The position numbers and the translations under genes were made by a program. The notes beneath the pieces are model-generated. The model worked only from the letters and a program-made list of their open reading frames with translations, was not told where the DNA came from and did not search any database. From Sclerurus mexicanus (Eukaryota; Chordata; Aves; Passeriformes; Furnariidae), in the NCBI GenBank assembly GCA_013396755.1, contig VWZF01006084.1:631469-695468 (forward strand): DNA of 64,000 bases. The letters run 5' to 3'. Below, piece after piece: positions 1 through 10,595 of this stretch; position 1 is the first letter of the stretch; every line of letters begins with the position of its first letter.

Positions 1-1079
1 CTCCATGACTCTGGCGAAACTGCAGAAGCAGGCCTCCGGGTTTCAGGAGGAGAAGCAGAAGCAGGCCTACGCATTTGAGAGGGATGCCTCCGTGGCTCAG
101 GAGACCCACCCGGGGCATACCTCCGTGGTTCAGGGGATACCGCTGGAGTAGGTTTCTTTGGCTCTGGTGACACAGCTGGGGAGTATCTGCGGGGCTCTGG
201 AGACACAGCGGGAGAATGGCGCCGGGGCTCCGGGGATACAGCAGGGGAATGCCGACGGGGCTCTGGAGACATTGCTGGGGAATGCCGACGGGGCTCTGGA
301 GACACAGCTGGGGAATGCCGACGGGGCTCTGGAGACACCGCTGGGGCTGGCTTCTGTGGGGCGGGGGGAACGGGAGGGGATGGCTTCTGTGGGTCAGGGG
401 ACATGGCAGGAGATGGCTTCTGTGAGTCAGGGGACACGGCAGGAGATGGCTTCAGTGGGTCAGGGGACACGGCAGGAGATGGCTTCAGTGGGTCAGGGGA
501 CACAGCTGAGGCTAATTTCTCTGCATCTGGAGATGTAGCCTGGACAGACTTTTCTGGATCTGGGGATACAGTCTGGGCTGACTTCTCTGCCTCTGAGGAA
601 ATCACCTGAGCAGACTTCTGGGGCTCTGGAGACACAGAAGATTTCTGAAGCTTGGGAGAAACAACAGGTTCAGATTTGGGGAGTTCAGGAGAAAGGGCAG
701 GTTTGTGTGACTCAGGGGAAAGGGTAGGTTTCTGTGACTCCAACGTGACACTTTTTTTGGATGAATCTGAATCTCCTTCTACCTGTTGTTCTTTGCGCTC
801 CTCATTCCACTTCTCGGGTGCTGCATGCTGTGCTTTGATGTGATAATACACATTGCAGTACATCTTGCTGGTAAAGAAACATTTGTGGCAGTGAAACAGT
901 TTTGCACTTTTTTGATAAAATATAAGTTTACCCAAACCAGCAGCATCCATTTCGTCACAATACTCTGGGTGAACGGTACCCATATGAATTTGTATGTTTT
1001 CATAGTCTGTTCCTCTGAAGCTGCAGTGGTCACACTCTAAGTGTTCTGTGGTTTTACGTAGAATCTGCAACATGTCCAT
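1..1079 (-). CDS. CHAMP1: CHAMP1, N-terminal part (cut by left window edge)
   Basis: CHAMP1 is a zinc-finger protein that works in kinetochore-microtubule attachment and interacts with MAD2L2 (REV7); this role is family knowledge. Reading the minus strand from ATG at 1079 gives 359 uninterrupted residues to the edge. The first residues, MDMLQILRKTTEHLECDHC, match vertebrate CHAMP1. Two C2H2 fingers are visible: C16/C19/H32/H37 and C64/C67/H80/H85. From about residue 100 the protein is a Pro/Ser-rich tract of SPE-type motifs (SPEPRRHSPAV and variants), typical of the CHAMP1 middle region. The first ATG is preferred because it puts the first finger cysteine at residue 16, as I recall it in the human protein; M3 at 1073 is an alternative. 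The WK motifs and C-terminal fingers lie outside the window. Known CHAMP1 has its CDS in one exon, which fits. It is downstream of UPF3A in the same direction, as in human. Confidence 0.95.
   Translation of the reverse strand, partial: MDMLQILRKTTEHLECDHCSFRGTDYENIQIHMGTVHPEYCDEMDAAGLGKLIFYQKSAKLFHCHKCFFTSKMYCNVYYHIKAQHAAPEKWNEERKEQQVEGDSDSSKKSVTLESQKPTLSPESHKPALSPELPKSEPVVSPKLQKSSVSPEPQKSAQVISSEAEKSAQTVSPDPEKSVQATSPDAEKLASAVSPDPLKPSPAVSPDPLKPSPAVSPDSQKPSPAMSPDPQKPSPPVPPAPQKPAPAVSPEPRRHSPAVSPEPRRHSPAMSPEPRRHSPAVSPEPRRHSPAVSPEPRRYSPAVSPEPKKPTPAVSPEPRRYAPGGSPEPRRHPSQMRRPASASPPETRRPASAVSPESW
100..510 (-). repeat. In-frame 33-nt tandem repeat inside CHAMP1
   Basis: The sequence repeats with a 33-base period, an 11-residue unit like SPEPRRHSPAV. 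Copies beginning at 182, 215, 248, 281 and 314 are in exact register, and a second run at 379, 412, 445 and 478 has the same spacing. The three copies at 248, 281 and 314 are almost identical at the DNA level, which suggests recent unit duplication. Confidence 0.85.
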
Positions 1080-1140
1080 TTTTCTGTGATCAGTAACAGT
1101 TTTCACAGCGCTGCACCTTTTAAAAAGGAAGTTTCAGCTC
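1080..1140 (-). other. CHAMP1: CHAMP1 5' UTR part of the coding exon, with splice acceptor
   Basis: Upstream of the CHAMP1 ATG, the minus strand has a typical 3' splice site: a T-rich tract followed by TTTATTGCAG, with AG at 1142-1141 and the exon starting at 1140. The 61 bases between it and the ATG have no coding role that I can see. The 5' non-coding exon or exons must lie at higher coordinates; I cannot place them. Confidence 0.6.
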
Positions 1141-4100
1141 CTGCAATAAATGAAAAAAATATGTATAGTTAGCTGTCCATGTTAATTTCAACTCTTTGTC
1201 ATTCCTAAATAATCACCAGCACATCCCTGCCCCACCCCTCCTTTTTTAGAAAGCATAAGTTTGCACAGGTACTAACAACTTTTATTTAAACATAGGTGTT
1301 TCCAGCTTCTGAAAGTCATTTTAAATCAGTGGAACTTGAAAAAACAAAGCTTGTATTTAAGAACAGACCTTCCTACCTGTGCAAAAAAATCTGGAAGCAA
1401 AAGATAAAAAAAGAACCCAGGTGATAAAGAGCAAAGTTTGCATTTCATTTGATAAATGTGACTTGCTTTCTCTATCACATATGTAAACTGAAAACAAAAA
1501 GTACTTTGAAATACTGTCACTGAGGCAAGACATTTCAAAACCACATCTTCATCATTACATTTTGAAACAAATTAACAGTTTTTGACATAGACAAAAAAAA
1601 CTCCAGAACAACATTCAAGGAAACAGGAGCCTAAATCCTAGGCCTTGTCTTCATCTCTTAAACACAGTTTTCCTTTCACTAATTACAGGAAAAACAAATA
1701 CTGCTGATCATAAAAACTTTATCCATTATAAAAAGAATTTTTCCTGTTCCATTCTTTCATCTGCTGCTGCCCTCATAGCAACAAAAATACTATTTAAGAA
1801 AAACAACACGGGTTTTTTTCCAGTTGGTGTAGTTGACAGGCCTCTGTATTCAATGCATTTTTTGCCTTGCTCCAAAGAGAAAGACGGAAATTTCTCAAAA
1901 TTACTGTTTTTGCAAGACCTTAAGAAACCGAACTAACAACAAAAGAACGTCAACAACAAAACAAACAAACAAGCACCCCAAAAATAAACACACAAAAAAT
2001 CCCCACAACCAGAAACACAGCATCTGAATTGCAAGTATCTTTTAACAATTTGGCTAGATTCCACTGTTTCCAGCAGAATTTACCTGGACTAGCTACTGCA
2101 ACAAGCAGAAAATTTAAGTGAAATGCACAGCTTGTAGGTTGAAATTAAACAGTTCTTACATGACTATCATGTTAAGCTATCAACCTAATTTTGGGGGGTC
2201 TTGTGTGCTTCAAAACACTCAAAATTTTTGTGTCATTTTAACATTAATTTTCCTGTCTAAATATATATTAGACTTACAACAAATCTAAAAATATGCATTC
2301 AAGCAAGTTTTCTTAATTTATTCCTAAAGCATTTTTACCCGTGTTTCTCATGGAAATGAGGCTTACACAAACACACTGCCCTACAGTCAATGCCAATCAA
2401 ACCAGACAAAGCAATCCAGCCTTGTTTTACATTTCTACACATTTCATGAAAATCAGGAATGAGCAGGGAGTGAAAGCAATGCTCCACTGAGGCTATAGCC
2501 GATATATCACTTAACAGTGCCTGGTTCTGCTTAGTCTCTACACAAATGGTCTGTATGCAAAAACATACAGAACAAGCAGTGTCTGATTCAGGTTGTAATT
2601 AGGGAAAGAGAGACAGAGTTAAAAATCCTACAGCAGTGAGATGCTTTTGGTTTGGAGCAAAGAAAGAATGAAAGCAAATTAGCAGTGCTGCTAAAGGATG
2701 AGATGGATACAGCAAAAAACCAGTTAAGAGGGACAGGCTGAGAAGCAGAGGGTACAAATCCCTAAGAAATCAAGGTTCATTAGCTCAGCTGCTCAGGGAA
2801 CAACTTCTTTGCAAGCACTGTGCATATACACTTCACATTAAGTCACAGGAACAGGCAGGTTTCCAATCAGGAAGCATGGCAGGACCACAGACAGAGCTTT
2901 AAGAAGGATCCTTCTTTACAATTATGAGACCAATACACAGCATCCGACTGCAGTCCAGCCACACATGAGAAGTAAAGGCACTGCTGTACAAACACTGAAG
3001 TGGAAGGACCTTTAGGGTATAATTTGCAGCTTCCCGCACTACTGGCAGCTACACACAAGACCCCAAAAATGTAGTCCACACCGCATTCAGTGTTGTCCAT
3101 GAAACATTTCCCAACATCTTAAACAAAACTTTTTATTCCTGTAAAAGATTAGAACAAACACAGAAAGATAACAGTAGTGCTCAGTGGTCTGTATCTCTGC
3201 AACAGCAAATAACTTGCCAATTGTAAAAACCCAAAGCACGTCATGTCTTACTTAACACCCCAAAAGACCTTCAAGTCTTTATGAATTACAGTTTATGTTT
3301 TGTTCAGGGGATTTGATATGATGGGAGGAAAGGAAGATTGCAATTTGAAAGCCAAAAATTCTGAATTGTTCATACAAGCTAAATAAAAAGGAGGGCTTTT
3401 TAACCAAATCACAGCAGAACATAATTAGGACAATAAGGACATACTGCACTAATCACATTTTTAGACTTGAAAGGCAATTTGCTAATTCCAAAATTGGTGG
3501 TAATCCTGAATTATCCATTTGATTTTCTGTAGAAAACAAAAAAAGGCTTTTCCAAATTGAATTTATCACAGCTTACAACAAAGTTTACCAGACAATGTTT
3601 TCTACCTTCTTCATAACTTCCCTCCCCTTTGCACATTACCTAACTTTTGCCCTTTCTGCAGCTTTCTGTAACGCACTCACCTACACTTCACCCCACCTCC
3701 CATCCTTTCCCTTTATTCAGTTCTATCTTACTTTATGACAAAAATTTCCATTTTCTTTCCAAATACAACAGTCAGAAAAAGGCCCTGGCTCCCTTCCACA
3801 GATTGTCCAAGTTGCTGCTAAGTTTTTTTGACCATGAGATTATTTTGAAACCAAAGAAGTTACAGGTACAGTCCAGACAATCAAAGGTCTTGACATTCAA
3901 GCCTTTGGCATAAGAAATAACTTTAAAGAGCTCTCACACTGCTATTTCTCAGCATTTGCAGTTTTGTAACGTCAGCCCATTGTAGCAGGCAGTCACTGAA
4001 GAAACTGCCTCTTCTGCTGAAATCTCTAATTGAGGCATATTACTGAGCAAGTCAACTTTTTTTTATTGCTGCACCTTAGGCGACGAGTCCATGGAATAGT

Positions 4101-7100
4101 AAATCTAGTTTTAGAATAGTTACTGTGAAATCAGTAACAAACTTCAACAGTGCTGAACCACTACTAACTCATGCTGTCAATTTAAATTTCTTGAAACACT
4201 TCTGAAGCAGTGAACTCTGAGATGTTGGTGGTTCACTTAGCACACATCTAAATAGCTAGTCTGAAAAATTTTCTTGTCAATCCCTCCTGATCCCTTTTCA
4301 CTTTGAGCTCCAATGCCACTGTCTTTACATGGCTTTGGTTGCTGCCCTCCTCTATACTCAGGTTTATCACACAGGTAACTTCTGCTTCACATTGCTCTTT
4401 GCCATCAACTCCTGCACCAGAACTTGTTCTGCACTGGGTCCTCTATTTCGGTGAAAGGGTAAGGAACTGTTTTCTAAACAGTCCCACACCAGCAGAGCCA
4501 GCCAGTCTAGAAACCATATGATCAGTAACCAGGTCCCCCGGCTTTGGACCTGCATGGACCCTTATGTAATCTGTGCTCAGCAGCATCTTTTTGGCAACAC
4601 TAAGAGAGATGGACCATGCTCCCTCACTGTAAATGCATTATTACAGACATTAAAGGAGACTAGATCTGCACCGCTCCAACTCAAACCCACAAAAAAGGGT
4701 AAGGAGAGAACTGGACCAAGTACTAAATACAAACCTTATTCTAATCCTCTGAAGCCCTTTGAGAAAGAGCATGAATTTCACGATGAAGATCAAATTGTCA
4801 TGAGCGACAGGTCCCCCATGAAACAAATCAGAAGGGAGATGGCCACTAGAGTACGTTTCAGGCCCACCTGAATACTCCTGGGAGCGACAAAGAAGCTGCC
4901 ACCCATGCATGTAGAGATAACTGCTGTGCAGGCCCCAGGCCACTCTGTTTTGCTGAGCACTCTGCCAGGCCATACCTGTTTTGTAGAAAGGACACTTGAG
5001 CATCACCCCTACTCAAACTCTCAGCTACAGGATGTGCTGTGCAGCAGTGGCTACAGCTGAGGCTGCACGCCACTTTAACACTACAAAGCACAATGCGTTC
5101 CTTAATTGCTCTTTCTGCAATCCCTCCTACTTTTCTCACTCTTCATGGCTGCACCACTGAGAAAACAAATACAGATGCAGCCAAACAGAACTAATTATCT
5201 GTTCTGAGAACACATTACAATTGAAGCAGAAGACTGAAGCCCAGCAGCTATGCTTGTCCTGTGTCTGCATCCTGGCTCCACTTCAAGACTAAATACTATG
5301 ATTCAACTAAGATTCTGGAGTTTGCAATACTAAACTTTTACTTAAGGCAGCCAAAACTCTTTCAGAATCTTCCTAAGACATGAAGTTTTCCACTGAAATC
5401 TACTTGAACAGGTAAGTACTTCTGTCTACAAGCTCACTATATCCATAGATATCAAGCACAGTAACAGCATCAGCACCAGCTCTGCTCTTAGACGGCCTGA
5501 AGTGACACAGATCAATGTCCATCACTCATGTTAAGAGCTGCTTGAAGAGACACAGAAGTCTCAGCAGTGGGACCACTAGTCTTTGCTGCTCCATCAGCCA
5601 CCTCTCCCCATCCCTCTTCTTTCACACATGTCTAGAACATACATACAAAGGTTCCTCCCACCAGCTCTCTCATGTCTCCACAGAGATGCTGAAGATCCTT
5701 ACACCAGTTCCTTGTCTCCTATGCTGCAGTCCTGGCCATAATCTCCTCCACCACAGAAAGAACAGAAAAACAGAATGGGGAAAGGATTGGTAATGAGGAC
5801 ACATATCTATCTGAGAGAAGAACAACCATCAATAATTTTCTCCTTGGTTCTCAGCACCCAAGAGTTTAAAGTCATGATTTCGCAGAGAGAAAAAGCACCC
5901 AAGAAGTCAGAGGCAATGAGGTAACTGCAAGTGCAACTAAACATTCGTTACATATATTGCAGGGCAACCACAGAGTGGAGTCAAAAGCATCAGAAACCTC
6001 TGTTGAGCTCATTTTAGACTGAGCAATAGGACTGTCCTAAGCTAATGCACAGAGTGGAGGGACTTCCTGATGTCTTCCCAGCCAACACATGCAGGCACTT
6101 CAGAGACAGCTCCTGGATTCCGCATCCTATGTTCCATGAGGATCCCACTAAAGATTAAGCCATAATTCCTGCAGCCTCTCAAAAACTTCCCAGTGGAAAA
6201 AAAGAAATACACGGGAGATATTACATATAAGAAGGAATCCACACAGGGGATGGCACAACACCAAATGTGGCAGCGAACAACCTGTTTCCACTTCTCAACT
6301 CCATTCTAATTTCATAGCTACAATTCCTGGTAATTTTTTAATAAACACACTCTATACTCAGTATTGCAACATTTAATATATACTACATACCTGCATTTTT
6401 CCTCTACAGAGGTTAAGCTGTAACTGTCATGAGGCAGCACCAGAGGGAAGCAACGAAGGGCTCAAAGCTAAAGATCTAGACTGCCTGTGAGCACAGAAAA
6501 TTACAGGTTACTTTTAATATTCCACAAAGAATTTCAGAACACAGGAACAAACAGTCTGTCATATCATTGTTCAAAATCAAGCTGTCTTGGTTCTCAGTGG
6601 CAGAAGGATCTATAGTTCTTTTCCTCTCAATAAACAATCAAGCCTGATAAGACTCAAGCAGATCAAGGACATGCAACACACATCAATGACACACCGACAG
6701 AGCTGGGAAAGCCCTCCAGAAGAAAACCCTATGATTTTCTGCAATGTCCTACAACCACGCTGGATTCCCTCTATCTGTCCCTGCACAGGATGGATCACTG
6801 TTTGTTGTCATCAGCCTCGGAAGTTTCTTACAGAGAAACAGACTAGCGATATCCTCTATCAGTGAAGAGGGTCCATGGTAAGTGTGTTCCCAGCACAAGA
6901 AAGCTGGATACAGTTCCTTCTCTGCCTCTCCTAGCAGGAGCAGATCCAGACTATTGCTATGTTTAAGCAAAAGGAAAAGTGACATGTTCTTGCAGTGCCA
7001 AAAAGTAAATGGCAGTCTGGTGGCAGCTTCTCTTGAAGTTACATCCTTGTGTTGTGACTGACAAACAGAAGTTTAGCTTCTAGAGGAAGCTGCACACAAA

Positions 7101-7965
7101 CATCCCCACAGCGTGGCAGAGCAGGCGCTTCACAACACACATTGCAGGTCAAGGGGCCCATTTCCAACACACCATGAACAAGACAGGCAGCACTATGCTC
7201 CTGCTAATCCAGAAGTGCCCACAGGAATCTGACTGCACCTTCACATCTGAACTCCCAGGTACCAGCCAGTCTATTCAGGCTAAGTTCCATGAGCAACGAT
7301 TGCTGAACCAGGTCTTTAAAATTACACACATAAAGGAGCCACAAACACCCTGACCCAACCAGCCACTGAAATCCTGAGATATGCTGGGAACACAAGAGAC
7401 ACCAGATGCAGGAAGGAAACGGCTGTATTATGAGGTTCCATGTTTTCAGGAAAGCTTCAAGTCAAAGAAGAATTGTGAAGTGACAACATTTGATGCAAAT
7501 GCACATCGTAGTGGCCACAACTATTTTGCTATTTTGCAAGATTTCAATCTTTGTTAAGAGAATGACAATTCTCTTGCGAAGAGAATAACAACACTAGTTC
7601 TCAATAAAAAATCTAATAACAGTCTAAACTGCAGAGTAAAATCAATGTACCTATGACACATTCAGGATAGAAAAAAATTAATTCCATATACTTCTGACAA
7701 GGCTTTCTAACTGCAAGTTCACAATTCCACACAGATGGCTCCAAAAATGGCCCCAGAAACGTCACTGCTGCAGTGCTGAACCTGAGCGAATGAAGTGCCG
7801 CTGGACCCACCATTCCATCTAGTCAGGAACTGTGAATTAAGGTTGAGAATCTCGGTGACACCAGGCTTACAATTCCATTCACATTCCTGAAAGCAAGTGG
7901 GGTTCAAGGGGAGATCATGGAAGAGAAAAATGAAACCCAAAGTTTCTATATTCCTCACTTATAAA
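1141..7965. other. Non-coding stretch upstream of the CHAMP1 coding exon
   Basis: This is presumably a CHAMP1 5' intron, given the splice acceptor at 1141. I found no ORF with recognisable protein similarity; the short open frames on both strands have no conserved motif. There is an A-rich low-complexity patch at about 1930-2015. I see nothing else that I can name. Confidence 0.5.
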
Positions 7966-7969
7966 CAAT

Positions 7970-8400
7970 TCACAAACTCAGAGAATCAACTGGGTTGGAA
8001 AAGACCCCTGAGATCATCGAGTCCAACCTGTGCCTAACACCACCATATCAACCACAGCATGGCACTGGGCGCCACATCCAGTCTTTCATTAAACACTTCC
8101 AGGGACGGTGCCTCCACCACCTCCCTGGGCAGCCCATTCCAGCATCTAATCACCCCTTCTGTGAAGACATTCCTCTTACTGTCCAACCTACACCTCCGCT
8201 GGTGCTGCGTGAGGCTGTGCCCTCTCATCCTGTCGATAGCTGCCTGGGAGAAGAGGCCGACCCCCACCTGGCTACAGCCTCCCTTCAGGCGGCCCCAGAG
8301 AGTCATAAGCTCACTCCCCCCCGAGCCTCCCCTTCTGCAGGCCGAGCAGCCCGGCTCCCCCGGCCGCTCCTCCCGGGACATGTGCTCCGGAGCCCCGGCT
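7970..8400 (-). mobile_element. CR1 LINE fragment, 3' end
   Basis: On the plus strand it reads as the antisense of a CR1 tail: the start near TTGGAAAAGACCCCTGAGAT is followed by the CR1 block TTCCAGGGACGGTGCCTCC and GAAGACATTCCTC. The minus-strand frame contains the degenerate CR1 peptide RCWNGLPREVVEAPSLEVF. CR1 is the dominant avian LINE. The right-hand limit merges into GC-rich sequence before the assembly gap. Confidence 0.85.
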
Positions 8401-8566
8401 CCGCACCTGCCTCCCCGCTCCCACGTGCGGCACAGCCACTCCCGGCACCCCTCTCTGCCGCGGGGCCCGGCCCGGGCCCGGCTCGCCCCCCGGGACAGCG
8501 GGGCCGGCAGCGTGTCGCCGCCGCTCCGCCCGCAACTTTCCCGCGGGCAGGGGCTGCCTGCGGGCC
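8400..8566. promoter_or_regulatory. Candidate CpG island (possible CHAMP1 promoter)
   Basis: This segment is very GC- and CpG-rich (for example CCGCGGGGCCCGGCCCGGGC) and ends in an assembly gap. It lies upstream of the CHAMP1 coding exon with no other gene nearby. A promoter role is inference: no transcription start can be read, and part of the GC excess may belong to the flanking CR1 copies. Confidence 0.35.
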
Positions 8567-8597
8567 NNNNNNNNNNNNNNNNNNNNNNNNNNNNNNN
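8567..8597. other. Assembly gap (31 N)
   Basis: A run of N inside the most GC-rich sequence of the left half. Open frames that cross it contain X residues and should not be treated as genes. Confidence 0.99.
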
Positions 8598-8604
8598 TGC
8601 CGCC

Positions 8605-9065
8605 TCCCGGCCTGCCCTGAGCACCCCAGGGACGGTGACTCCGCCGCCTCCCCGGGCCGCCCGTTCCAGCGTCCAGTCACCCTCTCTGTGAAGAATTTCT
8701 TCCTGATGTCCAGCCTGACCCTCCGCCGGTGCTGCGCGAGACCGTGTCCCCTCGTGCTGTCGCTATTTGCCCGGGAGAAGAGCCCTCCCGTCAGGTGGTC
8801 CTGGAGAGCGATATCACCCCCCCGAGCCCCCTGCTCCCCGGGCTAAACACCCCGGCTCCCTCCGCTGCTGCTCACAGGACCTGTGCTCCAGACCCCTCTC
8901 CAGCTCCACTGCCCCTCTCTGGGCCCACCGAGAGACCTCGGTGTCCCTCCTGAACCGGGGGGCACAGGGCTGGGCGCAGGGCCCAAGCTGTGGCCTCACC
9001 AGTGCTGACTACACCACACCTCCAGTACTCTGTCCAGTTCTGGGCCCCTCAATTCAGGAACTGCT
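8605..9065 (-). mobile_element. Second CR1 LINE fragment, GC-rich copy
   Basis: After the gap the CR1 antisense pattern starts again (CCAGGGACGGTGACTCC, then GTGAAGAATTTCTTCCTGAT). It continues through the block around CACAGGACCTGTGCTCCAGA and ends near CTGTCCAGTTCTGGGCCCCT. It is a longer 3' portion of CR1 than the copy to its left, in the same orientation. Confidence 0.85.
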
Positions 9066-9114
9066 GTTCTGTCTTTTGGGGTTTTTTACAGTGCTTTCTG
9101 GCCAGTGCGGAGAG

Positions 9115-9260
9115 AAGCACAGAATCAATGAGGCCGGAAAAGACCTCTGAGATCATCTGCTGCACCCTACAGCCAAAGACCACCACACCAGCTAGACCAG
9201 GACAATACGTACCATGCCCAGCCTTTCCTTAAAACACCTCCAGGGACAGAAAAACCCCCT
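9115..9260 (-). mobile_element. Short CR1 3' fragment
   Basis: The antisense CR1 end begins near AGCACAGAATCAATGAGGCC and continues with AAAAGACCTCTGAGATCATC, then AAAACACCTCCAGGGA. It is truncated on the right. Confidence 0.75.
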
Positions 9261-9319
9261 GGGGCCTGAAAGGTGACCGCACTGTTCTCTAAAGGTTCCC
9301 AAGGAGGGGAAGTGGAAAG

Positions 9320-9455
9320 GGAGGTGCTGAGCTCTTCCCCCTGGTACCCAGTGATGGGATGCATGGGAATGGCTCAGAGCCGCCCCAGGGAGGCTCAGAC
9401 TGGACATTTGGAAGCATTTCCTTACCGAGATGGTGGTCAGGCAGCATTTATCAGT
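9320..9455 (+). mobile_element. CR1 fragment in sense orientation
   Basis: The plus strand shows the sense CR1 region: GTGCTGAGCTCTTCCCCCTG, then GAGGCTCAGACTGGACATTT and TTACCGAGATGGTGGTCAGG. It breaks off without a CR1 tail. It lies back-to-back with the antisense piece on its left. Confidence 0.65.
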
Positions 9456-10575
9456 GATCTGTTGCCCCACACATGTTGTGAAAATGTAGTGAAAGTGTAG
9501 TGATCAACCACAATTACTGTCTGATGAGGCATTTTTTTCTTTATTCCACCTCTAAATCCCATGGAGAAATCTAGCACCACAGGCTGGGTACCTGCCTGTT
9601 CTTCTGTGTAGTCAGGTTCCAGGCTCATCTCCCTTTGACTATAGGTTATATATTCATCTTTGCCATGTCCTTTAGTTCAAACCTACCTTCCTTGTTCCCT
9701 GGTTTCAGCCATCTCCCGCGTGATGTGCTCTTGGGGAACAGGAGCTTGTTCAGCCTTCCCTCCCTCTTTGTCCTAATCTCCTCCTTCTGAACAGCTTGAA
9801 AATACCTTCCCTGAACAGTGGTTAGCAGCTTTTCAGGTGCCCTGGGGGACACTTCGGGGGCATGCTGTGAAGGTGTAGGTTTTTCCAATATCTCTGGGAC
9901 TTCTCCTGCCTTTCACACTTGAGGACAGTAGTTGACTTAGCCAGAACCTCAACCTATTGTGGTTTTCCCATGACTTAAAAACCAACTGCTTGTTTCCATC
10001 CAAGTCTTCAGTTAAGAGCACTCTTGCTACTCATTCCTCCTGTATTTGTATTTTAGCTGTGTTTTATTACTCAGAATGGCACTAGCTGACTCCTGCCTTG
10101 GTCATGTGTAGAAATAGCGTGTAAAGTCAACCCAAAGCCAGCTAATAACCTGTTTTCGCTGTTGTTCTCATTTCATACTGATTTTTTATTCTTTTTCTGG
10201 TTTCCCTCCTATTTCACCCAGCTCACAGTTTTTGAATTAATTTCTAGCTTCTGTAGTTAATCTAATAATTTCCATTTAGCATGGACTCAAACATGTAATT
10301 AAATTCCAAATAAATCAGATGTACCCCATTTGTTACATTTCTTCTTGGCCAAATTCAGTAAACTCCTCTTTTTCCTTGCTGTTGATATTTGTAGGTGATT
10401 TGGAGTACTTGAAGGATGTCCTTTCAACCCAGCCAAGAGGATTTCCCAAAGAAGGTGAAGAAACTTCATGCAGATTTTTTGCTAGATTAGCAGTTACAGA
10501 ACAAGTATTGCACTAGAAAACTGATAGAAAACACATAAAGTGTTAGCAGCCACCTCAGCCCCAGTGAATAACTTT

Positions 10576-10595
10576 TATATATATATATATATATA
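10576..10595. repeat. (TA)n microsatellite
   Basis: Ten perfect TA units in intergenic DNA. Confidence 0.95.

Noticed and set aside
4518..5139. Overlapping frames of 90-118 codons on both strands
   Set aside because: No domain or codon signature recognised; they lie in the presumed CHAMP1 intron.
8034..8846. Long open frames on both strands (up to 283 codons)
   Set aside because: They run through the N gap and consist of CR1 sequence read in various frames.
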